Source: Arthrobacter sp. MYb229 (GTDB lineage Bacteria; Actinomycetota; Actinomycetes; Actinomycetales; Micrococcaceae). Taken from it: DNA of 64,000 bases. Positions 25,447 through 33,929 of this stretch are shown here, in pieces (the first letter of the stretch is position 1; the number at the start of each line of letters is the position of its first letter). Below the pieces are notes generated by a model. The model was not told where the DNA came from. It saw only the letters and a list, made by a program, of their open reading frames with translations, and did no database searches. The position numbers and the translations under genes are program-made. Location: the NCBI RefSeq assembly GCF_002975405.1, contig NZ_PCPS01000004.1, positions 186,001-250,000 of the forward strand. Reading direction: 5' to 3'.

Positions 25447-26964
25447 GTGTTGAAATTCATCGCCAAGCGACTTGGATCGGCCCTCGCAGTGCTGTTTGCA
25501 GCCTCGCTGCTGCTGTATATCCTCGTCATTAACTCCGGTGATCCGCTCAAGGATCTGCGCGAAAGCAACGCCGATAATCGCGAGTATCTGATGGCCCAAC
25601 GCATCGAGTACATGGAGCTGGACCAGCCCTGGTACCTGCGCTACTGGGACTGGCTGACCGGCGTTTCAAAGTGCTTTGTCGGCCAGTGCGACCTAGGACG
25701 GAATATCAACGGCGTGGAGGTCTCCGGATTGCTGGCAAATGCCGCATCCTCGACCCTGCGACTGGTGCTGATCGCCACCCTGATCGCAGCGATCTTGGGT
25801 ATCGCCATCGGTGTGCTCACCGCGGTGCGCCAATACTCGGGTCTGGACTACACCGTCACCTTCCTGACCTTCCTCTTCTTCTCCCTTCCGGTGTTCTGGG
25901 CAGCGGTGCTGCTCAAGGAATACCTCGCTATCGGATTCAACGACTGGATCGCGGCACCGGATATCTCCTTGGGAACCTCAATACTTGTCGGTATGATCCT
26001 AGGGCTGATCCTGCAGACGTTCCTCGCCGGATCGCTCAAGCGCCGCATGCTGACCTTCGCGGTGGTCACCGTCTTCGTGCCGCTGGCCATGCAGTATTCG
26101 CTGTGGCTTAACTTCTACCGCTACCCGCAAATGGGACCGGCATTCATCGTGGTGCTCACCGCGCTCGTCGCCCTCTCGGCCACCGCGATGAGCACGGGAC
26201 TGAAGGAAAAGCGAGTGCTGTATCCGGCGCTGATCACCGTGGCGCTCGTGCTGATCGCCTACTACGCGACCTTCTACCTGATGGCCGAACCGAACACCTG
26301 GATCCTGCTGGGCGGCTTAATCCTCGCGGTGCTGTTGCCCGCGCTGGTCGGACGTTTCATGGGCGGGCGGCTGCGCAAGGTCGCCGCCAGCGTCGCGATG
26401 GCCACCGGCTTTGTCGGAGCCGCACTGACCGTGGTCGATCACCTGTTCCGTGCTTGGCCAGGCTTCCTGGACAACAAGGGACGCCCGATCTCCACCATCG
26501 GCTCCTCCACGGCGAACTTCGAGGGCGGCTACTGGGACCACTTCCTGGACAATGGCACCCAGCTGCTGCTGCCCACCATTTTGCTGGCAATCATCTCGCT
26601 GGCAAGCTACTCGCGCTACACCCGTTCGTCGATGCTCGAAGTTCAGCAGCAAGACTACATTCGCACCGCCCGCTCCAAGGGCCTGAGCGAACGCACGGTG
26701 ATTTTCCGCCACGCATTCCGCAACGCCATGATCCCCATCGCTACCATCGCAGCCTTCGACTTCGCCGGGCTGATCGGTGGCGCGGTGATTACCGAGCGGG
26801 TGTTCGGTTGGAAAGGCATGGGCGAAATGTTCGCCACCGGTCTGGACCGGGTGGATGCCAACCCGGTGATGGCCTTCTTCCTGGTCACCGGCACCGCAGC
26901 AATTCTCTTCAACCTGATGGCAGACATTGTTTACGCCCTGCTCGACCCGCGCATTCGCGTCTAG
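25447..26964 (+). CDS. Enlarged OppB/DppB-type permease (system 2)
   Basis: This 505-residue permease subunit is about 190 residues longer than the usual 310. The N-terminal KFIAKRLGSALAVLFAASLL and the C-terminal EAA loop (IRTARSKGLSERTVIFRHAF, about 405-424) are typical. Between about residues 175 and 335 it carries an extra stretch with five or six hydrophobic segments that ordinary OppB proteins lack; reading frame and codon use continue smoothly through it. The periplasmic loop VSKCFVGQCDLG has two Cys that could form a disulfide. The start is GTG 25447. The OppC-type gene follows 50 bases downstream. Confidence 0.88.
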   Translation: MLKFIAKRLGSALAVLFAASLLLYILVINSGDPLKDLRESNADNREYLMAQRIEYMELDQPWYLRYWDWLTGVSKCFVGQCDLGRNINGVEVSGLLANAASSTLRLVLIATLIAAILGIAIGVLTAVRQYSGLDYTVTFLTFLFFSLPVFWAAVLLKEYLAIGFNDWIAAPDISLGTSILVGMILGLILQTFLAGSLKRRMLTFAVVTVFVPLAMQYSLWLNFYRYPQMGPAFIVVLTALVALSATAMSTGLKEKRVLYPALITVALVLIAYYATFYLMAEPNTWILLGGLILAVLLPALVGRFMGGRLRKVAASVAMATGFVGAALTVVDHLFRAWPGFLDNKGRPISTIGSSTANFEGGYWDHFLDNGTQLLLPTILLAIISLASYSRYTRSSMLEVQQQDYIRTARSKGLSERTVIFRHAFRNAMIPIATIAAFDFAGLIGGAVITERVFGWKGMGEMFATGLDRVDANPVMAFFLVTGTAAILFNLMADIVYALLDPRIRV

Positions 26965-27014
26965 GCGGCCATGACAATTCACACCAATCGTGTCTGGGAC
27001 ATTAAGGACAAGCG

Positions 27015-28070
27015 ATGAGTAACACCAACGACAAACTGCCAGAGAACGTCACCTCCCTTGCAGAACTGGAGGATGCGAAGCTTGCCCGCCAGGCCGAAGA
27101 TTCAAAAAGCCAGGGGCGCATCGTTATTGGGCGCTTCCTCAAGCACAAGCTCGCCATGACCTCCAGCATCATTCTGGTCTTCATTACCGTGATGGCCTTC
27201 AGCTCGGTGGGCTGGGGAGTATTTCCGGGCTGGTGGGATAAGTCCTACCTCAACGCCGGTAGCGTGATCGATGGCGGCAAGCCAACCTTGAGCTTGGTCC
27301 CCACGTGGCTCGGCGGCGAAGGAATCCGCTGGGGGGAGAACCCCTTCGGGCAGGACTCCATCGGTAAGGACTACTTCGCGCTGGTGATGACCGGAACCCA
27401 AAAATCGATCATCATCGGAGTGGTCGTCGGCGTGGTATCCACCTTCCTCGGAGCGGTCATCGGCGCGATCGCCGGATACTTCCGCGGCTGGGTCGATGAG
27501 GTTTTGATGCGCATTACCGACCTGTTCATCGTGATCCCGCTGCTGGTGCTGGCCGCAGTGCTTGGCCAGCTTGCCGGCGCGACCTCCGGCTCGATCATCA
27601 CGTTGGCCCTCGTCTTGGGCTTGGTGACCTGGACCGGTCTAGCCCGACTGGTCCGCGGTGAGATCCTCAGCTTGCGCGAACGCGAATACGTGGCGGCGGC
27701 CCAGGCCATGGGCTCAAAAACCTCACGGGTCATTTTCAAGCACCTGCTGCCTAACACCATCGGGGTGATCGTGGTCAACGCGACCTTCGCCATTGCCGGC
27801 GCGATCCTGCTCGAATCCGCCCTGTCGTATCTGGGCTTCGGCGTACAACCGCCGGAATCCTCGCTGGGCCTGCTGATCAGCCAGTACCAGAATGCGTTTA
27901 CCTCACGTCCGTGGTTGTTCTGGTGGCCGGGCATGATCATCGTCGCCATCGCGCTGAGCGTCAACTTCCTCGGCGATGGTCTGCGAGATGCCTTCGATCC
28001 ACGCCACACCGGCAAGCGCCGCCGCCGGGCAGGGCTCTTTGCCCTGCCAACCCGTAAGGAGAAGCCATGA
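27015..28070 (+). CDS. OppC/DppC-type permease (system 2)
   Basis: This 351-residue permease has a long charged N-terminal tail (about 1-45), six predicted helices, and a long periplasmic loop after helix 1 (about 70-120) containing NPFGQDSIGKDYFA, the usual DppC feature. The EAA loop reads EYVAAAQAMGSKTSRVIFKH (about 221-240). The C-terminus ends in a basic RRRRAGLFALPTRKEK tail. The start is ATG 27015. The stop overlaps the ATPase gene start (ATGA). Confidence 0.93.
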   Translation: MSNTNDKLPENVTSLAELEDAKLARQAEDSKSQGRIVIGRFLKHKLAMTSSIILVFITVMAFSSVGWGVFPGWWDKSYLNAGSVIDGGKPTLSLVPTWLGGEGIRWGENPFGQDSIGKDYFALVMTGTQKSIIIGVVVGVVSTFLGAVIGAIAGYFRGWVDEVLMRITDLFIVIPLLVLAAVLGQLAGATSGSIITLALVLGLVTWTGLARLVRGEILSLREREYVAAAQAMGSKTSRVIFKHLLPNTIGVIVVNATFAIAGAILLESALSYLGFGVQPPESSLGLLISQYQNAFTSRPWLFWWPGMIIVAIALSVNFLGDGLRDAFDPRHTGKRRRRAGLFALPTRKEKP

Positions 28071-29743
28071 GCACCGAAGCAACAGAAGACTATGCACTGA
28101 GCTTCAATGACCTGAAGGTCACCTTCGAAACCGCCGGACCCGACGTCCACGCCGTCAAGGGGCTATCCCTGGCGGTACGCCCGGGCGAAGTCGTGGCGCT
28201 GGTCGGTGAATCGGGGTCCGGGAAGTCCGTGACCTCCACCGCGGCCATGGGCCTGCTGCCGGAGAACGCCCAGGTCACCGGCGTCGCCAAGATAGGCAAT
28301 GTCAACGTGGTAGGACTGGAGGCAGGCAAGATGCGTAAAATGCGTGCCACCGACATTGCCATGGTCTTCCAAGAACCCATGACGGCGCTGAACCCGGTGC
28401 TGACCATCGAACGCCAGCTGACCGAAGCGCTCGAACTGCACGACGTGGCCTATGGCAAGGAAGCCACCGACCGCGCCATCGAGCTGCTGACCATGGTGGG
28501 CATCCCAGATCCCGCCAAACGCATTAGGCAGTATCCACACCAATTTTCCGGTGGCCAACGCCAGCGCATCGTGATCGCCATGGCGATCTCCTGCGAACCG
28601 AAGGTGATCATTGCCGATGAGCCGACCACCGCACTGGACGTGACCGTGCAGGCCGAAATCCTGGACCTGCTCCGGGAACTCAAAGACCGGCTGAATACGG
28701 GAATTCTGCTCATCACCCACAATATGGGTGTCGTGGCAGATATGGCCGATCAGGTCGCGGTGATGTTCCAAGGAAACCTGGTGGAGACCGGGGATGTAAA
28801 GCAGGTGCTGCTGCACCCGCAACACGAATACACCCAACGCCTATTGTCTTCCGTGCCGCGGCTTTCGCGAGTGAGCGTAGAAGAGCCCGCGCCGCGCAGC
28901 GAACCGATCGCGCAGGCCGACCGCGAGCTGGTCTTGGAAGCCAAGGACCTGATACTGGAATACGACATGCGCGGCACCGTCTTCCGGGCGGTGGAAAACG
29001 TCAGCTTCGACGTCGCAAAGGGCGAGGTGCTCGGCATCGTGGGCGAATCCGGTTCGGGCAAATCGACCATCGCCAAGGCGGTGCTCGGCCTGCTGCCGGT
29101 GGCCTCCGGAACGCTGTCGGTCAAGGGCCATAATCTGCCCAAGCTCTCACCACGCCAGGCGCGCCAGGTGCGCAAGCAGATCGGGGTGATCTTCCAGGAC
29201 CCGGCCGCTTCGCTTAATCCGCGATTCCCCATTGGCGATTGCATTACCGAGCCCATGGTGGTGCATAAGGTCGGCAGCAAGACCGAGCGGATCAAGCGTG
29301 CGCAGGAACTGCTGGATGCGGTGAAGCTGCCGCGAAATGTCATCAACCGCTACCCGCACGAGCTTTCCGGCGGCCAGCGCCAGCGTATCTGCATTGCCCG
29401 TGCCCTTACCTTGAATCCGGAGTTGTTGATCGCCGACGAGCCGACCAGCGCGCTGGACGTCTCGGTGCAGGCGCTGGTGTTGGAGATGCTCCAGGAGTTG
29501 CAGCGCGATTTCAACTTCGCCTGCCTATTCGTCAGCCATGATTTGGCGGTTGTCGATATGCTCGCCGATTCGGTTGTGGTGATGCAAAACGGCAAGTCGG
29601 TGGAGCAGGGGCGCGTAGATACCGTGCTGCATGCACCGACCCACGACTACACGCGCAGGTTGCTGGCCGCCGCTCCGGTGCCGGATCCGATCGAGCAGGC
29701 GGTGCGTCGTGAGGCGTGGCGGACCTTGAATTCCACGAAGTAG
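28067..29743 (+). CDS. Fused dual-ATPase peptide ABC transporter subunit, OppDF (system 2)
   Basis: This 558-residue protein fuses two ABC ATPase domains. Half 1: Walker [10 protein letters not shown] near 46-54, signature FSGGQRQR near 162-169, Walker B VIIADEPTT near 183-191. Half 2: Walker [10 protein letters not shown] near 326-334, signature LSGGQRQR near 430-437, Walker [10 protein letters not shown] near 450-458. The ending of half 1 contains the dipeptide-transporter segment HPQHEYTQRLLSSVP. It energises the system-2 permeases. It has the same fused architecture as system 1, so the operons are related in organisation though diverged in sequence. Confidence 0.94.
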   Translation: MSTEATEDYALSFNDLKVTFETAGPDVHAVKGLSLAVRPGEVVALVGESGSGKSVTSTAAMGLLPENAQVTGVAKIGNVNVVGLEAGKMRKMRATDIAMVFQEPMTALNPVLTIERQLTEALELHDVAYGKEATDRAIELLTMVGIPDPAKRIRQYPHQFSGGQRQRIVIAMAISCEPKVIIADEPTTALDVTVQAEILDLLRELKDRLNTGILLITHNMGVVADMADQVAVMFQGNLVETGDVKQVLLHPQHEYTQRLLSSVPRLSRVSVEEPAPRSEPIAQADRELVLEAKDLILEYDMRGTVFRAVENVSFDVAKGEVLGIVGESGSGKSTIAKAVLGLLPVASGTLSVKGHNLPKLSPRQARQVRKQIGVIFQDPAASLNPRFPIGDCITEPMVVHKVGSKTERIKRAQELLDAVKLPRNVINRYPHELSGGQRQRICIARALTLNPELLIADEPTSALDVSVQALVLEMLQELQRDFNFACLFVSHDLAVVDMLADSVVVMQNGKSVEQGRVDTVLHAPTHDYTRRLLAAAPVPDPIEQAVRREAWRTLNSTK

Positions 29744-29784
29744 TCCGCGGGAACCGGGCCGGGCAAGGAAGCGGGGCGCAAGCC

Positions 29785-29973
29785 ATGGATCTGGTATCGA
29801 TCCTGATTATGTCCGCCGTCATCGCCCTCTGCGCGCTGCCGTTCATCGTTGGGGCCTATCGCAGCCTGGATCGCAAGGCTACTGACTTTGACCATAGCGA
29901 TGAGCAGACGGCCAAGGCGTTGCGGGATGCAAGAAAAGATATTGATCGAGGCAAGGGCTATTACGGGCCTTGA
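29785..29973 (+). CDS. Small single-pass membrane protein
   Basis: This 62-residue hypothetical protein has one hydrophobic helix at residues 3-24 (SILIMSAVIALCALPFIVGA) and a charged cytoplasmic-type tail (SLDRKATDFDHSDEQ, DARKDIDRG). The start at ATG 29785 has AAGGAA about 14 bases upstream, slightly distant; an in-frame ATG at 29716 lies inside the ATPase gene and is unlikely. It is 41 bases after the ATPase stop and before a terminator, so it could be the last gene of the peptide-transport operon. Function unknown. Confidence 0.6.
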   Translation: MDLVSILIMSAVIALCALPFIVGAYRSLDRKATDFDHSDEQTAKALRDARKDIDRGKGYYGP

Positions 29974-29996
29974 AACCCCGATAGATCAGCATTAAA

Positions 29997-30047
29997 CAGC
30001 TAACCGCAGTTCACACGTCGTCGGGTGAACTGCGGTTAGCTGTATTT
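29997..30047. terminator. Terminator between system 2 and GNAT gene
   Basis: Perfect 17-bp arms (29997-30013, 30026-30042) with a 12-nt loop, followed by TATTT. It sits between convergent genes and probably works in both directions. Confidence 0.8.
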
Positions 30048-30056
30048 AAGCGACTG

Positions 30057-30521
30057 TTAGTCGTCGAGCTGGAGAACGATCTCGGTGACAACCGCGGCAC
30101 GGGCGTTCGAGAAGATCTGCTCGGTGCCTACCTGCTTGAAGCCGCGACGTTCTAGGACCTTGAGCGAACCTAGATTGTCCTGCACCACGTGTGCGGTCAG
30201 CGGACGCTTAGTGAACTCGGCCAGGAACGCGTCCACAGCGCTGGTGGTGATTCCCTTGCCCCAGAACTTGGTGGAGGTCCAGAAATTGATCTCGGGCTTC
30301 GAACCGTCAAAGACCAAAATGGAGCCGGCAACGTCGCCTTCGTGCTCGATAGTGCGAACCAGTACCGACTCATCGTTGAGGATTGAGCTCCAGTGATGAT
30401 CGAATACGGCCCGGTCCGAAGGGTTGCGGGCCTGATAGGCCGCCATCAGGTTCGCCTCGGGTTCCTGCTGGTGAGCAAAGAAGGCGTCCAAGTCGGAAGG
30501 GCGGACTTCACGTAGTTGCAC
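30057..30521 (-). CDS. GNAT-family N-acetyltransferase
   Basis: This 154-residue acetyltransferase has the GNAT fold order: N-terminal LREVRPSDLDAFFAHQ, beta-strand region VAGSILVF (about 64-71), acetyl-CoA pyrophosphate loop FWGKGITTSAVDAF (about 86-99), and the C-terminal RRGFKQVGTE turn. It resembles the RimJ/RimL-like subgroup acting on amino groups of small molecules or proteins; the substrate is unknown. The start is GTG 30521 with GAAAGG upstream. It lies 71 bases downstream of the TetR gene on the same strand, and the two may share a transcript. Confidence 0.85.
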   Translation of the reverse strand: MQLREVRPSDLDAFFAHQQEPEANLMAAYQARNPSDRAVFDHHWSSILNDESVLVRTIEHEGDVAGSILVFDGSKPEINFWTSTKFWGKGITTSAVDAFLAEFTKRPLTAHVVQDNLGSLKVLERRGFKQVGTEQIFSNARAAVVTEIVLQLDD

Positions 30522-30592
30522 GGTAAAGGCCTTTCTTTCGTGAGGTGGTACGCGCCCGATTGAACGCGCCCAGAATAAGTGGGACTTAGTTT

Positions 30593-31207
30593 CTAGACTA
30601 CCGGGGATGTGAGAGCCGCGAGTGCCATATTGGAGAGCAACGGCTTTAACCCGGATTTCTTGGTGCGTGGTGAGTGCGCCGAGTGTGCGGTGGAGTTCAA
30701 CAGGCCAAAGACCGCGTGTGCCCTAAAGCGATGCGACTGCGGGCTTCCGGTGGGATGCATTTGGGCCAGCTGCTCGGTCCACAACGCAATGTAATTATTC
30801 TGAAGTTTTCGGACTAAGGCGAGTTCGGCCTTCGGGAGCGACTTCAAGTCGCGGTCCTGAACCTGAAGGATGTCTGGTCGAGAGAGGGAGAAATCGGTAT
30901 GGAAATCAACCAGTCGGGACAACACCTCCAACGGCTTGCCGCCACTCTCTGCGGCCTTCAGACCGCCGGCGTAGATGTCCTTAGACATATCTACCAGCAA
31001 AGCGATGAGGAGCGCCTGTTTGCCGGCAAAATGCCGGTACACGGCAGGCCCCGAGATGCCGCAGGCGGCTCCCAGATCTTCTAAGGAAACACCGGCGTAA
31101 CCGTGCAACGCAAAGAGCCGTGTCGCTTCGCGCAATAGCGCATCACGGCGTTCGGCCTTGGCACGCTCGCGTTCGGTTGGCTCAGTGAGCGATTGATATC
31201 TGCTCAA
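30593..31207 (-). CDS. TetR-family regulator, likely of acyl-CoA metabolism
   Basis: This 204-residue repressor has an N-terminal helix-turn-helix typical of TetR proteins: LLREATRLFALHGYAGVSLE split at about 24-43 and ACGISGPAVYRHFAGKQAL (about 48-66). The C-terminal ligand domain is like those of actinobacterial fatty-acid and cholesterol-type regulators. I choose TTG at 31207 because GAAGGAG stands 8 bases upstream; a longer frame to 31237 would bury that ribosome site. It is divergent from the acyl-CoA dehydrogenase gene, with a 16-bp palindrome between them, so control of that gene by an acyl-CoA ligand is the simplest reading (inference). Confidence 0.87.
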   Translation of the reverse strand: MSRYQSLTEPTERERAKAERRDALLREATRLFALHGYAGVSLEDLGAACGISGPAVYRHFAGKQALLIALLVDMSKDIYAGGLKAAESGGKPLEVLSRLVDFHTDFSLSRPDILQVQDRDLKSLPKAELALVRKLQNNYIALWTEQLAQMHPTGSPQSHRFRAHAVFGLLNSTAHSAHSPRTKKSGLKPLLSNMALAALTSPVV

Positions 31208-31292
31208 TGCATTTACTCCTTCGAAAACCCCGTCCAACTATGGACAACTATGAAGTACGCCACTAGTGTCAAAATGTAGCTGGACATACACA

Positions 31293-31308
31293 GTTAATAG
31301 AAATTAAC
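31293..31308. promoter_or_regulatory. Candidate TetR operator
   Basis: GTTAAT-AGAA-ATTAAC is a perfect inverted repeat with 6-bp arms in the gap between the divergent TetR and acyl-CoA dehydrogenase genes. Confidence 0.5.
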
Positions 31309-31421
31309 CATACGCGCCGGACGGTCAGCTTCCAAGATATGGCCTCCGCGTCCAACATGGCCCGCCATCGATCATTGCGTCAAAAACGCAAGGACGGTGT
31401 GGACAACCTCGAAAGAAGAGA

Positions 31422-32582
31422 GTGCCCGTGATTGATCTCGAACTCGACGAACTGTACCAAGACCTGGTCGACGTCGTCCGTGAATTTGCCCAGCAAGTCG
31501 TCGCGCCGGTCAGCGCTAAACACGATGCGGAGCACAGCTTCCCCTATGAAGTTGTTGCGCAAATGGGGGAGTTGGGCCTGTTTGGATTGCCGATCTCCGA
31601 GGAATACGGCGGATCTGGCGGCGATTACTTCGCTCTGGCCCTCGCGCTGGAAGAACTTGGTCGAGTCGACCAGTCGGTAGCCATTACCTTGGAGGCAGGT
31701 GTCTCACTCGGGGCGATGCCGATCTTCCGTTTCGGAAATGAGGAACAAAAACAGCGTTGGCTGCCAGATCTCGCCGCCGGCAAGAACCTCGCAGGATTCG
31801 GACTGACCGAGCCCGGTGCCGGATCTGACGCATCGGCCACGAGAACCAAAGCAAAGCTCGAAAATGGCCAGTGGGTTGTCGACGGTTCCAAAGAATTCAT
31901 CACGAACTCGGGAACAGACATCACTTCGCTTGTCACGGTCACCGCGGTGACCGGAGTCAACGAGGCCACCGGCAAAAAAGAAATCTCCACGATTATCGTT
32001 CCATCGGGTACCGAAGGATTCACCGCGGAACCGGCTTACAACAAGGTCGGCTGGCATGCCAGCGATACCCACCCACTGAGCTTCAACGGTGCCCGAGTCC
32101 CCGAAGAGAATCTCCTCGGCGAACGCGGACGCGGATATGCCTATTTCTTGGAGATCCTTGACGAGGGTCGTATCGCCATCGCGGCTCTTGCGACCGGCGC
32201 CGCCCAAGGCTGTCTGGATGAGGCGGTAACCTATGCGAAGAACCGACAGAGCTTTGGCTCTTCAATCGGCAAGAACCAGGGAATCTCATTCATGATTGCG
32301 CGCATGGCTTCGCGCGTCCACACCGCGCGCCTTGCCTATTACGCGGCCGCGGCCAAAATGCTTGCCGGGAAAGACTTCAAGATCGAAGCAGCCCACGCCA
32401 AGCTCGTCGCTAGTGAGGCGGCCATGGACAACGCCCGGGACGCCACTCAGATTTTTGGTGGCTACGGATTTATCAACGAATCATTGGTGGCTCGCCACTA
32501 TCGGGATTCAAAGATCCTGGAAATCGGTGAAGGCACTACGCAGGTTCAGCTGATGCTGATCGCCCGCAGCCTCGGGCTGTAA
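31422..32582 (+). CDS. Acyl-CoA dehydrogenase (short/branched-chain type)
   Basis: This 386-residue FAD enzyme oxidises acyl-CoA to enoyl-CoA and passes electrons to ETF. Visible features: FGLTEPGAGSDAS (about 126-138, FAD/substrate loop), the conserved FITNSG near 160-165, QSFGSSIGKNQGI near 275-287, and the C-terminal QIFGGYGF and ILEIGEGTTQVQL, whose Glu in GEGT aligns with the catalytic base of short- and medium-chain enzymes. The start is GTG 31422 (or GTG 31428), with AAGAAGAG upstream. With the bkd operon and etfBA in the same window, a role in branched-chain amino-acid breakdown is plausible, but chain-length specificity cannot be read. Confidence 0.92.
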   Translation: MPVIDLELDELYQDLVDVVREFAQQVVAPVSAKHDAEHSFPYEVVAQMGELGLFGLPISEEYGGSGGDYFALALALEELGRVDQSVAITLEAGVSLGAMPIFRFGNEEQKQRWLPDLAAGKNLAGFGLTEPGAGSDASATRTKAKLENGQWVVDGSKEFITNSGTDITSLVTVTAVTGVNEATGKKEISTIIVPSGTEGFTAEPAYNKVGWHASDTHPLSFNGARVPEENLLGERGRGYAYFLEILDEGRIAIAALATGAAQGCLDEAVTYAKNRQSFGSSIGKNQGISFMIARMASRVHTARLAYYAAAAKMLAGKDFKIEAAHAKLVASEAAMDNARDATQIFGGYGFINESLVARHYRDSKILEIGEGTTQVQLMLIARSLGL

Positions 32583-32606
32583 AGGCTCAATCCCTAATGA
32601 GCCGGG

Positions 32607-32665
32607 CCGGCGCGCTGCTGAGCTTCAGACTTGCTCGCCGGCACGGCTTGGCTTGAGCGCGCCGG
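32607..32665 (+). terminator. Possible terminator after acyl-CoA dehydrogenase
   Basis: CCGGCGCGCT (32607-32616) and AGCGCGCCGG (32656-32665) form a perfect 10-bp stem around a structured 39-nt loop. There is no T-run. Confidence 0.4.
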
Positions 32666-32705
32666 TTGATCTGCACTTTGGGAGCTCACAGATATAACGG
32701 CCATA

Positions 32706-33929
32706 ATGGGGTGGGTGAGCATCCAATCTTCTTTTAAAACTGCGGACCATCCGCGCCGTGTCACGCTGATCGGTTCTACCGGATCCATTGGCACCCAAGG
32801 CCTGGATGTCATCAAGAATGCCCCGGAGCAATTTAGCGTCGCGGCACTGAGCGGTGGCTACAATCTCAAGCTCCTCGCCGAACAGGCAGTCGCCTTCCGC
32901 CCGGACCTCGTGGGCGCGGCGGTAGAGAGCAAAGATGAACTCGCATCCGCGATTGCGCAGGTGGCGCAGGACAAAGGCGTAGGCGACTACTCCCCGGAAC
33001 TCCTCGCAGGGCCGCAGGCCGCCGCGCAGATCGCTGGCTATATGGAATCTGATGTGGTGCTCAACGGCATTACCGGCGCCATCGGATTGGAACCGACCAT
33101 CGCGGCGTTGAAGGCCGGACACCTGCTCGCGCTGGCGAATAAGGAATCGCTGATTATCGGCGGCCAGGTCGTGAAGCAGATTGCCGCTCCCGGGCAGATC
33201 TCTCCGGTGGATTCCGAGCACTCAGCTCTTGCCCAAGCCCTGCGCTCGGGCACCCCGGAGGAAGTCTCCAAGCTGATTGTCACCGCCTCCGGTGGACCAT
33301 TCTTCGGATATAGCTATGAGCAGCTACGCGAAGTGACCCCGGCGCAGGCGCTAGCCCACCCAACCTGGGATATGGGGCGGATGGTCACCACCAACTCTGC
33401 GACCATGGTCAACAAGGCGCTAGAAGTCATGGAAGCCCACCTGCTCTTTGATGTGCCGCTGGAGCGTATCGAACCGCTGGTGCACCGCCAGTCGATAGTG
33501 CATTCGATGGTTGAGTTCATTGACGGTTCGGTGATCGCCCAGGCCTCGCCACCGGATATGCGGTTAGCGATTGCCTTGGGCATCAACTGGCCGCATCGCG
33601 TGGCCGGAGCCGCGAAACCCTGTGATTTTTCCACCGCCGCATCGTGGACCTTCGAACCCTTGGACGAATCGGTCTTTACCGCGGTGAAATTGGCGAAGCA
33701 GGCCGCTGCCGCCTCCGGCACCCATATGACCGTGTACAACGCGGTGAACGAAATTGCGGTTGACGCCTTCCATGAAGGCAAGATCCGCTTTACCGACATT
33801 GTTGAAATCATCGACCGGGTGTTGGAAGACTATACCCCGGTGAACGCCGAGCTTTCGGCGGAGCTAGTGCTAGAGACCGATCGGTGGGCGCGCGCCCACG
33901 CAATCTCGTTGCTGAAGGAAAAAGCATGA
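32706..33929 (+). CDS. dxr: 1-deoxy-D-xylulose 5-phosphate reductoisomerase
   Basis: Second enzyme of the MEP isoprenoid pathway: NADPH-dependent conversion of DXP to 2-C-methyl-D-erythritol 4-phosphate. 407 residues, normal for actinobacteria. NADPH motif LIGSTGSIGTQGLDVI (about 20-35); LANKESLIIGG (about 140-150); metal-binding DSEHSALAQAL (about 165-175); substrate loop ASGGPFF (about 192-198) and HPTWDMGRMVTTNSATMVNK (about 218-237). No ribosome site precedes ATG 32706, but a TATAAC at 32693-32698 sits 7 bases before it, so the mRNA may be leaderless. The ORF overlaps the start of the rseP gene by four bases. Confidence 0.97.
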   Translation: MGWVSIQSSFKTADHPRRVTLIGSTGSIGTQGLDVIKNAPEQFSVAALSGGYNLKLLAEQAVAFRPDLVGAAVESKDELASAIAQVAQDKGVGDYSPELLAGPQAAAQIAGYMESDVVLNGITGAIGLEPTIAALKAGHLLALANKESLIIGGQVVKQIAAPGQISPVDSEHSALAQALRSGTPEEVSKLIVTASGGPFFGYSYEQLREVTPAQALAHPTWDMGRMVTTNSATMVNKALEVMEAHLLFDVPLERIEPLVHRQSIVHSMVEFIDGSVIAQASPPDMRLAIALGINWPHRVAGAAKPCDFSTAASWTFEPLDESVFTAVKLAKQAAAASGTHMTVYNAVNEIAVDAFHEGKIRFTDIVEIIDRVLEDYTPVNAELSAELVLETDRWARAHAISLLKEKA

